Of a DNA stretch of 64,000 nucleotides, positions 26,697 through 35,716 are shown one piece after another. The stretch is taken from positions 62,001 to 126,000 of the forward strand of contig JAVBSL010000009.1 in NCBI GenBank assembly GCA_031556725.1, read 5' to 3'. Within the stretch, counting starts at the first letter, position 1; every line of letters starts with the position of its first letter. Under the pieces are notes generated by a model. That model had not been told where the DNA came from. It searched no databases and worked only from the letters and a program-made list of their open reading frames with translations. This DNA is from UBA935 sp031556725. GTDB taxonomy: Bacteria; Bacillota; Clostridia; Lachnospirales; Lachnospiraceae. A program made the position numbers and the translations under genes.

Positions 26697-27064
26697 ACTT
26701 CCTGATCCTTAATTCCTTCATTTACCTCATCAATCAGCTTAGACATATTAACGCCATAAGCAATCGACTGATCCATAATAAACTGAATCTCCGGTGTGTT
26801 ACGCAGATTGATCTTCCTTGCCAACTGGCTGCGGATAAATCCTTCTGCACTTTTCAGCCCTGCCAAAGTATCCGCCTGTTCCTTCTCCCCGCCCAAAACG
26901 CTAATCCATGCTTTACAGCTTTTCAAGTCAGGGGCAACTTCGACAGCCACCACACTGGTCAGGATATTTATCCGCGGATCTTTTATTTCACCACGGATAA
27001 TCTCTGCCAGCACCTTTTGAACTTCCCCGTTAATACGGGTATTCTTCATACTATTTTTTCTCAT
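26693..27064 (-). CDS. rbfA: 30S ribosome-binding factor A
   Basis: RbfA is a KH-like protein that assists late 30S maturation. The 123 residues include RINGEVQKVLAEIIRGEIKD, an SVVAVEVAPDLKSCKAWISV strand and LRNTPEIQFIMDQSI. It follows infB after a 150-bp gap filled with hairpins. Confidence 0.95.
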   Translation of the reverse strand: MRKNSMKNTRINGEVQKVLAEIIRGEIKDPRINILTSVVAVEVAPDLKSCKAWISVLGGEKEQADTLAGLKSAEGFIRSQLARKINLRNTPEIQFIMDQSIAYGVNMSKLIDEVNEGIKDQEV

Positions 27065-27091
27065 TATACCTAATACCTTTCAAACATATCA

Positions 27092-27203
27092 TGCAAAGCT
27101 TTGCACAATGTTCATCATTCAGAAGAACGCTCTGCGTTCTTCCAGACGAGGCTTAGTTACACTTAGGCACAGTCCTTTCGTGCCTTAGTGTATCTTCTCG
27201 TCT
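27092..27203. repeat. Three hairpins in the infB-rbfA gap
   Basis: The gap holds a perfect 14-bp palindrome (TGCAAAGCTTTGCA, 27092-27105), a perfect 9-bp stem with a three-base loop (27122-27142), and a longer stem with AGACGAG/CTCGTCT ends (27144-27203). None is followed by a T-run on the minus strand, so they look like RNA processing or repeat remnants rather than a terminator inside the operon. Confidence 0.55.
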
Positions 27204-27216
27204 TCTTTTCGTCTTT

Positions 27217-30180
27217 TTAGCGAGGAACTTCTACCATAATATAGGCTTCTACGATATCCAGTTCCTGCACCTGATCAAATCCTTCAAAGACCAGACCACA
27301 TTCATAGCCTGCTTTCACTTCTTTTACATCGTCTTTAAAACGCTTTAAAGAAGCCAGTTCTCCTTCATATATCTGTTCTTCGCCTCTGTTGATTCGCACC
27401 TTGCAGTTTCTCTGGAACATACCGTCTAATACATAAGAACCGGCAATATTTCCTAAGGCTGAAGCCTTGAATATCTGTCTGATTTCCGCATGACCCAGAA
27501 CCTTCTCTTCAAAGACCGGATCAAGCATGCCCTTCATGGCTGCTTCAATATCTTCAATCGCCTGATAGATAACCTTGTAAAGCCGGATATCAACGCCTTC
27601 CCGTTCAGCACTTGCCTTGGCTGTAGCATCCGGGCGGACATTAAATCCGATGATAATGGCTGATGAAGTACTTGCCAGGGAAACATCTGATTCATTAATG
27701 GCGCCAACACCACCATGAATACATTTTACCACCACTTCTTCATTAGACAGCTTCAAAAGGCTCTGTTTTACAGCTTCCACGCTGCCCTGTACATCAGCTT
27801 TTACAATAATATTCAAATCTTTCAGATTACCGGCCTGAATCTGGGTAAACAGATCATCCAGCGACATCTTAGCTTTAGTATCTTCAAGCATCTTAACTTT
27901 ATTCTGCGCCTGATAAGTTTCAGCATAATTTTTAGCTACCTTATCACTTTCATGGGAAATAAAGATTTCACCTGCACTGGGAACATCGGAAAGGCCCAGG
28001 ATTTCTACCGGCGTGGATGGCAGGGCTTCCTTTACCCGTCTGCCTTTATCATCTACCATTGCCCGCACCTTACCATGGCTGGCTCCGGCGGAAATAAAAT
28101 CTCCCACATGAAGAGTACCTTTTTGTACCAAAACTGTTGCTACAGGACCACGGCCTTTATCCAATTCAGCCTCGATAACCAGACCTCTGGCCTGACGGTT
28201 GGGATTGGCTTTCAATTCCATGATTTCTGAGGTCAACACAATTGTTTCCAATAAGGTTTCAATTCCTTCACCGGATTTGGCTGATACGGGAACATATTCT
28301 GTAGTACCGCCCCAATCAGAGGGAATTAACTCATATTCAGTCATTTCCTGTTTTACTCTATCGATATTAGCACTGGGTTTATCAATCTTATTTACTGCCA
28401 CGATGATTTCAATACCAGCGGCTTTCGCATGACTGATGGCTTCCACTGTCTGAGGCATAACACCGTCATCGGCTGCTACTACCAGAATTGCAATATCTGT
28501 TGCATTAGCACCACGCATACGCATTGCCGTAAATGCTTCATGTCCCGGTGTATCCAAAAATGTGATTTTCTGGTCATGAATGGTAACGGTATAAGCACCG
28601 ATGTGCTGGGTAATACCGCCTGATTCCCTTTCGGTTACATGTGTTTTACGGATTGCATCAAGCAAAGAGGTCTTACCATGGTCAACATGACCCATAACAC
28701 AGATAATGGGAGCCCTTTTAATTAATTCATCTGCATTTTCATCATCCTCTTTCAGCAATTCTTCAATAATATCCACTTTGACTTCCTGCTCGCAGATAAT
28801 ATCATAATCAATTGCTATATTTTCAGCGTCTTCATAAGAAATTTCTGTATTTACGTTCACGATCTGTCCCAGTAAAAAAAGCTTTTTAATAATCGCAGAA
28901 GGCTGTATCTTCATTTTATCTGCCAGTTCTTTGATAGTCAGGGTTTCCGGCAGAACAATTACTTTAATCTGCTCTTCCTGCACTTCAGCTGCCTTCTTCT
29001 CCGGTTTAATAAATGCTCCAACCTTACGCTTGGTATTTGCCTTGGCACTCTCATCTTCATAGATAAAGTCTCTTTTGGAACGTTTATCTTTTTCCTGATT
29101 GATCCGGCGTTTTTCTTCCTCACGATGTTTGGATGTATCTTTTCCAATACCTTCTGTGGGAGTACTCTTGCTTTGGGTGCCTTTGCCGGCAAAACGATTG
29201 TCCGGCCGGTCATTTCCTCTTTCAAAGCGACCATCACTACTGCCAGGACGGCCGCCGCCTGTACCAGGGCCTGCATTCCGGCGATCATTTTGATACCCTT
29301 GATTATTCGGCCGATTACCACCCTCGGGTCTTCTTCCATCATTCGGACGAACCGGCCGGTCACCCTGCTGTCCGCCAGGTCTGTTTCCTTGCTGGTAGTT
29401 TCCCTGTTGATATGTTCTTTCACCTCTGCCTGCCCTCGCATCTGTATTACGGTTCTGTCCCTGTCCGCCATTCTGCTGATAGTTTCTGGTCTGTTGATTT
29501 CCCTGGCTATTGCCATGGTTATAACCTTGACCGCTGCCCTGATTCTGATATCTTGGCTGTGCCGGTGCCTGCGATCTGTTGTTCTGATTAGTACCCTGCG
29601 CACGATTATCAGCTGAACGTACCTCCGGTGTTCTTGGTGTCGTGTTTTGCGTATTTGTACTGCTCATCTGCCTGGGTTGTGCATTCTGCACATTATTCAT
29701 CGGCCGGCGTTCCTGCTGTACATTTTCCGGCATACTCGGAGCAGTCAGGGGCCTGATAATCTTATGGGGCGCTTCCTGAACCGGTCTGTTCTGGGGCCGG
29801 TTATTATTGTTTCTACCCTGGGGCCGGTTATTATTCTGCGGGCGATTGCCGGTATTGGACGGCTGATTGCCTCCTGCCGGACGGTTTCCGCCATTTCCAT
29901 TATTAGGACGTTGCCCGGAAATATTACTATTTTGAGGATTGCTCACAAAAATTATTTTTTTCTTCTTTTTAGGTTCTTCCTCGGCTTTTGCTGCAGGAGT
30001 CATAATCGGAGCTGCCACGGGAGCCGCACCGAATTTTTTTCTGACTAACGCTGCCGCATCGTCATCCACAGAGCTTTGTGCCACTTTCGCTTCCACTCCT
30101 TTATCATTAAGAAAAGCAAGAATATCTTTGCTTTGTATATCTAATTCTTTCGCAAGTTCATGTACTTTCATTTTCGCCAT
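27217..30180 (-). CDS. infB: Translation initiation factor IF-2 with long Asn/Gln/Gly-rich linker
   Basis: IF-2 is the GTPase that places initiator tRNA on the ribosome. ATG at 30180 (GGAGGT seven bases before) gives 987 residues. The N-terminal IF2N domain (MAKMKVHELAKELDI) is followed by a disordered linker at about residues 81-336 that is extremely rich in N, Q, G, R and P, then a second IF2N-like domain and the G domain (GHVDHGKTSLLDAIR, DTPGHEAFTAMRMRGA, NKIDKP) and domains II-IV. A longer upstream frame overlaps ylxQ and is not real. Confidence 0.96.
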   Translation of the reverse strand: MAKMKVHELAKELDIQSKDILAFLNDKGVEAKVAQSSVDDDAAALVRKKFGAAPVAAPIMTPAAKAEEEPKKKKKIIFVSNPQNSNISGQRPNNGNGGNRPAGGNQPSNTGNRPQNNNRPQGRNNNNRPQNRPVQEAPHKIIRPLTAPSMPENVQQERRPMNNVQNAQPRQMSSTNTQNTTPRTPEVRSADNRAQGTNQNNRSQAPAQPRYQNQGSGQGYNHGNSQGNQQTRNYQQNGGQGQNRNTDARAGRGERTYQQGNYQQGNRPGGQQGDRPVRPNDGRRPEGGNRPNNQGYQNDRRNAGPGTGGGRPGSSDGRFERGNDRPDNRFAGKGTQSKSTPTEGIGKDTSKHREEEKRRINQEKDKRSKRDFIYEDESAKANTKRKVGAFIKPEKKAAEVQEEQIKVIVLPETLTIKELADKMKIQPSAIIKKLFLLGQIVNVNTEISYEDAENIAIDYDIICEQEVKVDIIEELLKEDDENADELIKRAPIICVMGHVDHGKTSLLDAIRKTHVTERESGGITQHIGAYTVTIHDQKITFLDTPGHEAFTAMRMRGANATDIAILVVAADDGVMPQTVEAISHAKAAGIEIIVAVNKIDKPSANIDRVKQEMTEYELIPSDWGGTTEYVPVSAKSGEGIETLLETIVLTSEIMELKANPNRQARGLVIEAELDKGRGPVATVLVQKGTLHVGDFISAGASHGKVRAMVDDKGRRVKEALPSTPVEILGLSDVPSAGEIFISHESDKVAKNYAETYQAQNKVKMLEDTKAKMSLDDLFTQIQAGNLKDLNIIVKADVQGSVEAVKQSLLKLSNEEVVVKCIHGGVGAINESDVSLASTSSAIIIGFNVRPDATAKASAEREGVDIRLYKVIYQAIEDIEAAMKGMLDPVFEEKVLGHAEIRQIFKASALGNIAGSYVLDGMFQRNCKVRINRGEEQIYEGELASLKRFKDDVKEVKAGYECGLVFEGFDQVQELDIVEAYIMVEVPR

Positions 30181-30511
30181 GCTTACTACCTCCGTCTCGT
30201 TGTTTCGATGTTTCCGCAAAAATCTTCTGAATGGAATCGGCAAATCCATTATCCAAAATAGCCAGGGATGTGCGCATTTCTTTTCCCATGGCATGCCCAA
30301 GTTCCTCCTTTGTACCGAACCGGTACATGGGCACATGATAAAAATCACATTTGTTTTGGAACATATGCCGGGTATTTTCCGAAGCATCTGTACTGACAAT
30401 AACCAATACAGCCGATCCTGATTTAATCGCCTTTTCAGTCATAAATTCGCCGCTTACCGCATTTCTTGACCGAACTGCCAGACCAATCAGTGAAAAAATC
30501 TTCTTACTCAC
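30158..30511 (-). CDS. ylxQ: L7Ae/L30e-type RNA-binding protein (YlxQ-like)
   Basis: A small L7Ae-fold protein: KKIFSLIGLAVRSRNAVSGE at the start, KSGSAVLVIVSTDASENT in the middle. YlxQ homologues bind kink-turn RNA; the natural target here is not known. GTG at 30511 with AAGGAG upstream is preferred over ATG at 30541, which lies inside ylxR. It overlaps ylxR by 8 bp and infB by 23 bp. Confidence 0.87.
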   Translation of the reverse strand: MSKKIFSLIGLAVRSRNAVSGEFMTEKAIKSGSAVLVIVSTDASENTRHMFQNKCDFYHVPMYRFGTKEELGHAMGKEMRTSLAILDNGFADSIQKIFAETSKQRDGGSKHGENEST

Positions 30512-30770
30512 CTTCGTCAAACTCCTTTTCCAAACCGTCATAAATTTCCTTCGGAATATTCATCTTGAAAGACCGCTCAAGTCCTTTATTTTTCCTGGCG
30601 TTTTTTAAACACTCCAGGGAATTGCAAAGGTAAGCACCTCTTCCATTTTTTTTACCTGTTACATCAAGCACAATCTCATCTTCAGCGGTTTTCAGAACAC
30701 GCATCATTTCCTTCTTGCTCTTCATCTCACCACATCCGATGCATTGCCTCATCGGGATTTTTTTAGCCAT
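30504..30770 (-). CDS. ylxR: YlxR/RnpM family RNA-binding protein
   Basis: The 88-residue protein has the family pattern MRQCIGCGEMKSKKEMMRV and GKKNGRGAYLCNSLECL. The Bacillus member has been reported to bind and modulate RNase P RNA. The position nusA-ylxR-ylxQ-infB is invariant in Firmicutes. Confidence 0.93.
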   Translation of the reverse strand: MAKKIPMRQCIGCGEMKSKKEMMRVLKTAEDEIVLDVTGKKNGRGAYLCNSLECLKNARKNKGLERSFKMNIPKEIYDGLEKEFDEGE

Positions 30771-30784
30771 ATGCCTTTTCCCTT

Positions 30785-31924
30785 CTATATTTCCTGCTCA
30801 CCGTCTTCACTATCTTCAATGACTTCCTCATACTCTTCGTCATATTCATCGTACTCATCCATATAGTCTTCATAACGGAATCCGGGAGCATCCTTTGCCT
30901 GGGTTTCACTTTTAATATCAATCTTATAGCCGGTGAGACGGGCTGCCAGGCGGGCATTCTGACCTTCCTTACCGATTGCCAGTGACAATTGGTAATCAGG
31001 TACTACCACTTTAGCCGTCTTTTCATCCGGATCTGCAAATACAGCAACGATTTTAGCCGGAGATAATGCATTTTGAATCAAGTTACCGGGGTTTTCATCC
31101 CAGTTGATAATATCGATTTTTTCACCGCGTAATTCTTCCACAACCGTGCTTACCCGCGCACCGTTCAGTCCTACACAGGCTCCAACAGCATCTACGTTGG
31201 GGTTGTTTGACCATACGGCCATCTTGGTTCGGCTGCCGGCTTCACGGGCAATACTCTTAATTTCCACCGTGCCATCCTTAATCTCAGTTACTTCTGTTTC
31301 AAATAATCTTTTTACTAATTCCGGATGGGTTCGGCTGACCATGATTCTTGGTCCTTTGGAGGTATTCTTAACCTCTAAAATATATACCTTAATCCGCTCT
31401 GTGGGCCGGAAGTTTTCACCTTTCACCTGCTCACTTTCATTTAACAGGGCATCTGTCTTGCCCAAGTTAATACTAATGTTTCGTCCCACATAACGCTGTA
31501 CAACACCGGTAACAACATCTTTTTCCTTTTCATAATACTGGTTAAAGATCACACTTCTTTCTTCTTCTCTGATTTTCTGAAGAATTACGTTTTTAGCATT
31601 CTGGGTGGCTATTCTTCCGAACTCTTTGGATTTGATCTCTACATGCATCATATCGCCAAGTTTTGCTTTCGATGACACTTCTTTTGCTTCCTCCAAAGAA
31701 ATCTGAAGCACACTATCTTCTACTTCTTCTACCACTTCCTTTTCTGCATAGCATAAGAAATCACAGGTTTCCCGGTCAATCTCCACCTTTACATTATCAG
31801 ATTTGCCAAAATGATTCTTGCAAGCTGTAATCAATGAGTTCTCAATCGCTTCAAATAAAGTTTCCTTGCTGATTTCTTTTTCTTTCTCCAGAATATCCAG
31901 AGCTTCCATTAATTCTTTGTTCAT
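30785..31924 (-). CDS. nusA: Transcription termination/antitermination factor NusA
   Basis: The 379-residue protein has the N-terminal RNA polymerase-binding domain (MNKELMEALDILEKEKEISK), an S1 domain (VVTGVVQRYVGRNISINLGK), KH1 (WSNNPNVDAVGACVGLNGAR) and KH2 (LAIGKEGQNARLAARLTG). It ends in a strongly acidic Glu/Asp/Tyr tail of about 35 residues. It controls pausing and termination. It follows rimP by 26 bp. Confidence 0.97.
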   Translation of the reverse strand: MNKELMEALDILEKEKEISKETLFEAIENSLITACKNHFGKSDNVKVEIDRETCDFLCYAEKEVVEEVEDSVLQISLEEAKEVSSKAKLGDMMHVEIKSKEFGRIATQNAKNVILQKIREEERSVIFNQYYEKEKDVVTGVVQRYVGRNISINLGKTDALLNESEQVKGENFRPTERIKVYILEVKNTSKGPRIMVSRTHPELVKRLFETEVTEIKDGTVEIKSIAREAGSRTKMAVWSNNPNVDAVGACVGLNGARVSTVVEELRGEKIDIINWDENPGNLIQNALSPAKIVAVFADPDEKTAKVVVPDYQLSLAIGKEGQNARLAARLTGYKIDIKSETQAKDAPGFRYEDYMDEYDEYDEEYEEVIEDSEDGEQEI

Positions 31925-31950
31925 CTTTCCTTTCTCCTCCTGCTTTACAG

Positions 31951-32415
31951 TTAAAAATCAAATGCCAGTCTGATGATTGCTATATCAGCTCTTGCAAAAG
32001 TAATTTCTGTTTCCTGGGTTTCAATGGTAATTGTCTCTTCATCAAAACATTTCAACATTCCCGAAAATTCTTTCACCTTATCTACGGCCTTGTAGGTTTT
32101 AACCTCCACTTCTTCCCCCAGGCTCTTAGCCAGATGTTTATCTTTCTTGAGCTGCCTGCCCAAACCCGGGCTGCTGACTTCTAAAATATAAGCATCCGCT
32201 ATAAAGTCCTCTTTGTCCAGTACATCAGAAAGTGCACGGCTTACTGCTTCACAGTCATTAATATCCACTCCGCCGGGCTTATCAATGTATGCCCGTAAAT
32301 AAAAGTCACTGCCTTCCTTAACAAACTCCACATCATAAATTTCCACATGATTATTCTCGGCTATTACCTTAAGCAGTTCTTCTGTCTTTGCTTCGTATGT
32401 CTGTGTTCTTGACAT
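31951..32415 (-). CDS. rimP: Ribosome maturation factor RimP
   Basis: RimP aids early 30S assembly. The 154-residue protein shows YDVEFVKEGSDFYLRAYIDK, VDINDCEAVSRALSDVLD and YILEVSSPGLGRQLKKD. It is the first gene of the rimP-nusA-infB operon; a terminator for the upstream HAD gene lies 28 bp ahead of it. Confidence 0.96.
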   Translation of the reverse strand: MSRTQTYEAKTEELLKVIAENNHVEIYDVEFVKEGSDFYLRAYIDKPGGVDINDCEAVSRALSDVLDKEDFIADAYILEVSSPGLGRQLKKDKHLAKSLGEEVEVKTYKAVDKVKEFSGMLKCFDEETITIETQETEITFARADIAIIRLAFDF

Positions 32416-32442
32416 TTCCTATCACCTTCCTTCACCTTCATG

Positions 32443-32468
32443 AAAAAAAGTGAACCCGCCGGTTCACT
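32443..32468 (-). terminator. Rho-independent terminator after the HAD phosphatase gene
   Basis: A perfect 8-bp stem AGTGAACC/GGTTCACT with a GC-rich four-base loop is followed by a run of seven T residues on the minus strand. It isolates the HAD gene from the rimP operon. Confidence 0.85.
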
Positions 32469-32530
32469 TCTTACTGTAAATATCTTTAATTCTCTACCAG
32501 TTTAACATCTTCACGCATTTATTGCAAGCA

Positions 32531-33190
32531 CTATTTTTCATTAAGAGCCAAAAACTCCCGCACCTCCTCCAAAGAGGGAAATATTTTATATGCCAGTTCC
32601 TTCATTTCTTCATCGGGAGGTACAATATCCGGAACCATAATGGCTTTCATTCCGGCAGCTGTTGCCGCCCGGATACCGTTATAGGAATCTTCAATTGCAA
32701 ATGCTTCTTCCGGCAGTGTGTCTATTTCCTTACATGCCTTCAAGAAAATATCCGGTTCCGGTTTACTCCGGCTTACCATATCCCCACAAATAACCACCTG
32801 GAAATAGGACAATAAGTCCCGGCCGGCCAACTGAGATTTCACATGTTTTTCCTTAGTGGAAGATGCCAAACCTATTTTATATCCGTTCCCAGTCAGGTAA
32901 TCCAGCAATTCCCTTACCCCCGGTTTCATAGGCATACCGTTTTTTTCTACATATTCAAAAAAGAGCTGCGATGCCTTTGCGGTAAGTTCATCATAGGAAA
33001 ATTGTGTTCCGTATGCCTCCTCAAAAATAGCTCTGGTAGCTTTTTCGTTCACACCGATGCATCTATGATAGACCTGTTCCATGTTCTTGATGTTGTGTTG
33101 CTCTGCAAGTATCTTCCAGCAGTCCAAAAACAGATTTTCGGTATCAAAAATCACTCCATCCATATCAAAAATTATCGTTTTCGTATTCAT
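32531..33190 (-). CDS. HAD-superfamily phosphatase, beta-phosphoglucomutase-like
   Basis: The 219-residue protein has HAD motif I FDMDGVIFDTE, motif II LASSTKEKHV, motif III KPEPDIF and motif IV AIEDSYNGIRAA, with a helical C1 cap. Members of this branch hydrolyse sugar phosphates or act as phosphomutases; substrate cannot be told. ATG at 33190 is preferred because GGAGG precedes it; the upstream GTG lies within that ribosome site. Confidence 0.88.
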   Translation of the reverse strand: MNTKTIIFDMDGVIFDTENLFLDCWKILAEQHNIKNMEQVYHRCIGVNEKATRAIFEEAYGTQFSYDELTAKASQLFFEYVEKNGMPMKPGVRELLDYLTGNGYKIGLASSTKEKHVKSQLAGRDLLSYFQVVICGDMVSRSKPEPDIFLKACKEIDTLPEEAFAIEDSYNGIRAATAAGMKAIMVPDIVPPDEEMKELAYKIFPSLEEVREFLALNEK

Positions 33191-33293
33191 ATCTGCCTCC
33201 ACTCTGCTTAGACCTTCATAACAAAAATGCTCTAATTACCTAAACAGGTCCTTACAGCATTTTCGGGGTTGGGCTATTCTTTTTAAAGAATAA

Positions 33294-33365
33294 CAGCTCG
33301 TACGGGAATCGAACCCGTGTTTCCGCCGTGAGAGGGCGGCGTCTTGACCGCTTGACCAACGAGCC
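33294..33365 (-). tRNA. tRNA-Glu (anticodon CTC)
   Basis: The minus strand folds into a cloverleaf: acceptor GGCTCGT/ACGAGCT with a G-U first pair, anticodon stem CCGCC/GGCGG with loop CTCTCAC giving anticodon CTC, and T-arm CGGG-TTCGATT-CCCG. The 3' CCA is not encoded. It reads GAG codons. It stands alone between rny and the HAD gene. Confidence 0.93.
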
Positions 33366-33371
33366 ATATTT

Positions 33372-33414
33372 GCACTTGCTTATTCTATTATAGAATATAG
33401 AATAATGCAAGTGC
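33372..33414. terminator. Strong hairpin between rny and tRNA-Glu
   Basis: GCACTTGC/GCAAGTGC plus TTATTCTA/TAGAATAA makes a stem of about 16 pairs. The T-run (TTTTTT) follows on the plus strand, although both neighbouring genes are on the minus strand, where only A residues precede it. It could stop antisense transcription or mark the rny 3' end. Confidence 0.5.
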
Positions 33415-33427
33415 TTTTTTCATTTTT

Positions 33428-34975
33428 TTACTTCGCGTAATCTATTACGCGGGACTCTCTGATTACATTTACTTTAATCTGTCCGGGATATTCCAGTTCA
33501 GCTTCAATCTGTTTGGAAATATCACGTGCCAGTAATATCATATCTGCATCCGTAATCTGTTCCGGAACTACCATTACTCGAATCTCTCTACCTGCCTGAA
33601 TAGCAAAAGACTTGTCTACACCTTTGAAATTGTTTGTGATTTCTTCTAATTGTTTTAATCTGCTGGTATAAGTTTCCAGCGTTTCTCTTCTTGCCCCCGG
33701 TCTGGCTGCGGATATTGTATCAGAAGCTTGTACAATACAGGCAACCAAAGACTGTGGTTCTACATCGCCATGATGAGATTCTACCGAATTAATAACAGTG
33801 GCAGACTCTTTATACTTTTTACAAAGCTCTGCTCCTAACTGTATGTGGGAACCTTCCATTTCATGATCTACTGCTTTACCAATATCATGCAGTAAACCTG
33901 CACGTTTGGCCATTCTGACATCTAATCCCATTTCTGCTGCAAGCAGACCGGATAATTGTGCTACTTCAATAGAATGTTTCAAAGCATTTTGACCGTAACT
34001 GGTTCTGAATTTCATCTTTCCTAGCAGTCTTATGAGTTCAGGATGAATACCATGTACACCCACCTCCAAGGTGGCTGATTCACCTTCCTCCTTAATCATA
34101 ACCTCTACTTCTTTTTGCGCTTTCTCAACCATCTCTTCGATTCTGGCCGGATGAATACGTCCATCCACAATCAATTTTTCCAACGCAATTCTTGCCACCT
34201 CACGACGAATCGGATCAAATCCTGAAAGAATTACTGCTTCCGGTGTATCATCAATAATCAGATCCACACCGGTTAAGGTTTCCAGGGTTCTGATGTTTCG
34301 CCCTTCTCTACCGATAATCCTTCCTTTCATTTCATCTGAAGGTAACTGCACGACCGATATCGTAGTTTCGGACACATGATCCGCAGCACATTTTTGGATG
34401 GCTGTTACTACATATTCTTTCGCTTTTTTGTCTGCTTCTTCTTTGGCCCTACTTTCTAATTCTTTAATCATTACGGCCGTTTCATGTTTTACTTCATCTT
34501 CAACAATTTTCAACAAATATTCTTTTGCTTGTTCGGAGGTTAATCCAGAGATTCGTTCCAGTTCCTGCAATCTTTGCTCATTCAGCTTTGCAATCTCTTC
34601 ACGTTGTTTTACCATTGCTTCTTCGCGGGCTGCCAGACTGGCTTCTTTCTTTTCAATAGCGTCAGCCTTCTTATCGATGTTTTCTTCTTTCTGCTGTACT
34701 CTGCGTTCATAACGCTGCGCTTCGGCTCTTCTCTCTTTGACTTCCTTATCCAGTTCGTTCTTAGTACGAATGGATTCTTCTTTCACTTCAAGAAGTGATT
34801 CACGCTTTTTCGTTTCTGCAGTCTTCAGTGCTTCATCAATAATTTCCCTTGCCTTCTGCTCCGCATTACCTAATTTTGACTCGCTTATCCTTTTACGATA
34901 ATTGATAGCCGCAATTGCGGTAACGGGTACGGCAACAACCAGAGTTGCTACTACTGCTAATACATACCATAACAT
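33428..34975 (-). CDS. rny: Ribonuclease Y
   Basis: RNase Y is the membrane-anchored endoribonuclease that starts mRNA decay in many Firmicutes. It has an N-terminal membrane helix (YVLAVVATLVVAVPVTAIAA), a long coiled coil, a KH domain (GRIIGREGRNIRTLETLTG) and an HD domain (LLHDIGKAVDHEMEGSH). ATG at 34975, after GGAGGT, gives 515 residues. A GTG at 34987 falls within the ribosome site. Confidence 0.97.
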   Translation of the reverse strand: MLWYVLAVVATLVVAVPVTAIAAINYRKRISESKLGNAEQKAREIIDEALKTAETKKRESLLEVKEESIRTKNELDKEVKERRAEAQRYERRVQQKEENIDKKADAIEKKEASLAAREEAMVKQREEIAKLNEQRLQELERISGLTSEQAKEYLLKIVEDEVKHETAVMIKELESRAKEEADKKAKEYVVTAIQKCAADHVSETTISVVQLPSDEMKGRIIGREGRNIRTLETLTGVDLIIDDTPEAVILSGFDPIRREVARIALEKLIVDGRIHPARIEEMVEKAQKEVEVMIKEEGESATLEVGVHGIHPELIRLLGKMKFRTSYGQNALKHSIEVAQLSGLLAAEMGLDVRMAKRAGLLHDIGKAVDHEMEGSHIQLGAELCKKYKESATVINSVESHHGDVEPQSLVACIVQASDTISAARPGARRETLETYTSRLKQLEEITNNFKGVDKSFAIQAGREIRVMVVPEQITDADMILLARDISKQIEAELEYPGQIKVNVIRESRVIDYAK

Positions 34976-35043
34976 ATACAGGAGCACCTCCTTATTAAAT
35001 TTTCATTGTATAATTATCTATCATAGAATGATATGTAACTAAC

Positions 35044-35072
35044 ATTCTAAAAGCGATTTTACAATACTTCAA
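35044..35072 (-). promoter_or_regulatory. Candidate promoter of rny
   Basis: TTGAAG and TAGAAT spaced by 17 bp on the minus strand, about 70 bp before the start codon, in an AT-rich gap after recX. Confidence 0.4.
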
Positions 35073-35086
35073 TTTTATACGTAAAT

Positions 35087-35704
35087 CTATGTTATGTCAA
35101 GCGAAAGTACATGTCTTATTGTTTCTATCGGAAAGCCCTTACGACACAAAAATGCAAACATTCTGCTTTTTTCCTGTAAATCAGCATTGTTTTTATTATA
35201 TTTTTTCTTTTCAAGCCATCGCACAATCTGCTCTTCTTCCGCCTGTTTCATTGTTTCATCCGTCATCTCTGCCAAAGTACTGTCAATTATTTCCGGGGCA
35301 ATGCCTTTCTTCCACAAATCATTCCTGATTCTATTTTTACTGCGCGAATTCATCTGACCGGCAATGTAATCTTTTGTATATTGTATATCATCTACATAGC
35401 CAAAAGATTTAACATAAGAAATGGCATCACCGGCAATCTCCGACGGATAATTTCCCTGCAGCAACTTGTCCATCAGCTGTTTTTCCGTATAGGACCGGCT
35501 TTTAAGCAGATTCAAGCATCGAAGTCTTGCCCGCTTGGGGAGTATTTTTTTGATAATCTCCTGATAATCATTTTCCGCAATTTCTTCTCCCGGCTTAATA
35601 TGATACATACGCAATTCGCCTTTGTATAAAACAAAGGCGAATTCATAGTCAATATATACTTTACTTCTGGATTTGGAACATTCGACTATATCTGTAACTG
35701 TCAT
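35087..35704 (-). CDS. recX: Regulatory protein RecX
   Basis: RecX binds RecA filaments and limits their activity. The 205-residue protein is made of tandem three-helix repeats, with RCLNLLKSRSYTEKQLMDKL and VKSFGYVDDIQYTKDYI matching the family. It lies 12 bp after recA, so it shares the LexA-controlled transcript. Confidence 0.92.
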   Translation of the reverse strand: MTVTDIVECSKSRSKVYIDYEFAFVLYKGELRMYHIKPGEEIAENDYQEIIKKILPKRARLRCLNLLKSRSYTEKQLMDKLLQGNYPSEIAGDAISYVKSFGYVDDIQYTKDYIAGQMNSRSKNRIRNDLWKKGIAPEIIDSTLAEMTDETMKQAEEEQIVRWLEKKKYNKNNADLQEKSRMFAFLCRKGFPIETIRHVLSLDIT

Positions 35705-35716
35705 CGGCCTAACCTC

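Noticed and set aside
29125..29616. Plus- and minus-strand frames within infB near the N/Q-rich linker
   Set aside because: Skewed repeats leave all frames open; only the infB frame joins conserved domains on both sides.
30181..30399. 73-codon N-terminal extension of infB
   Set aside because: It overlaps ylxQ in another frame, looks unlike IF-2, and the ATG at 30180 has a strong ribosome site.
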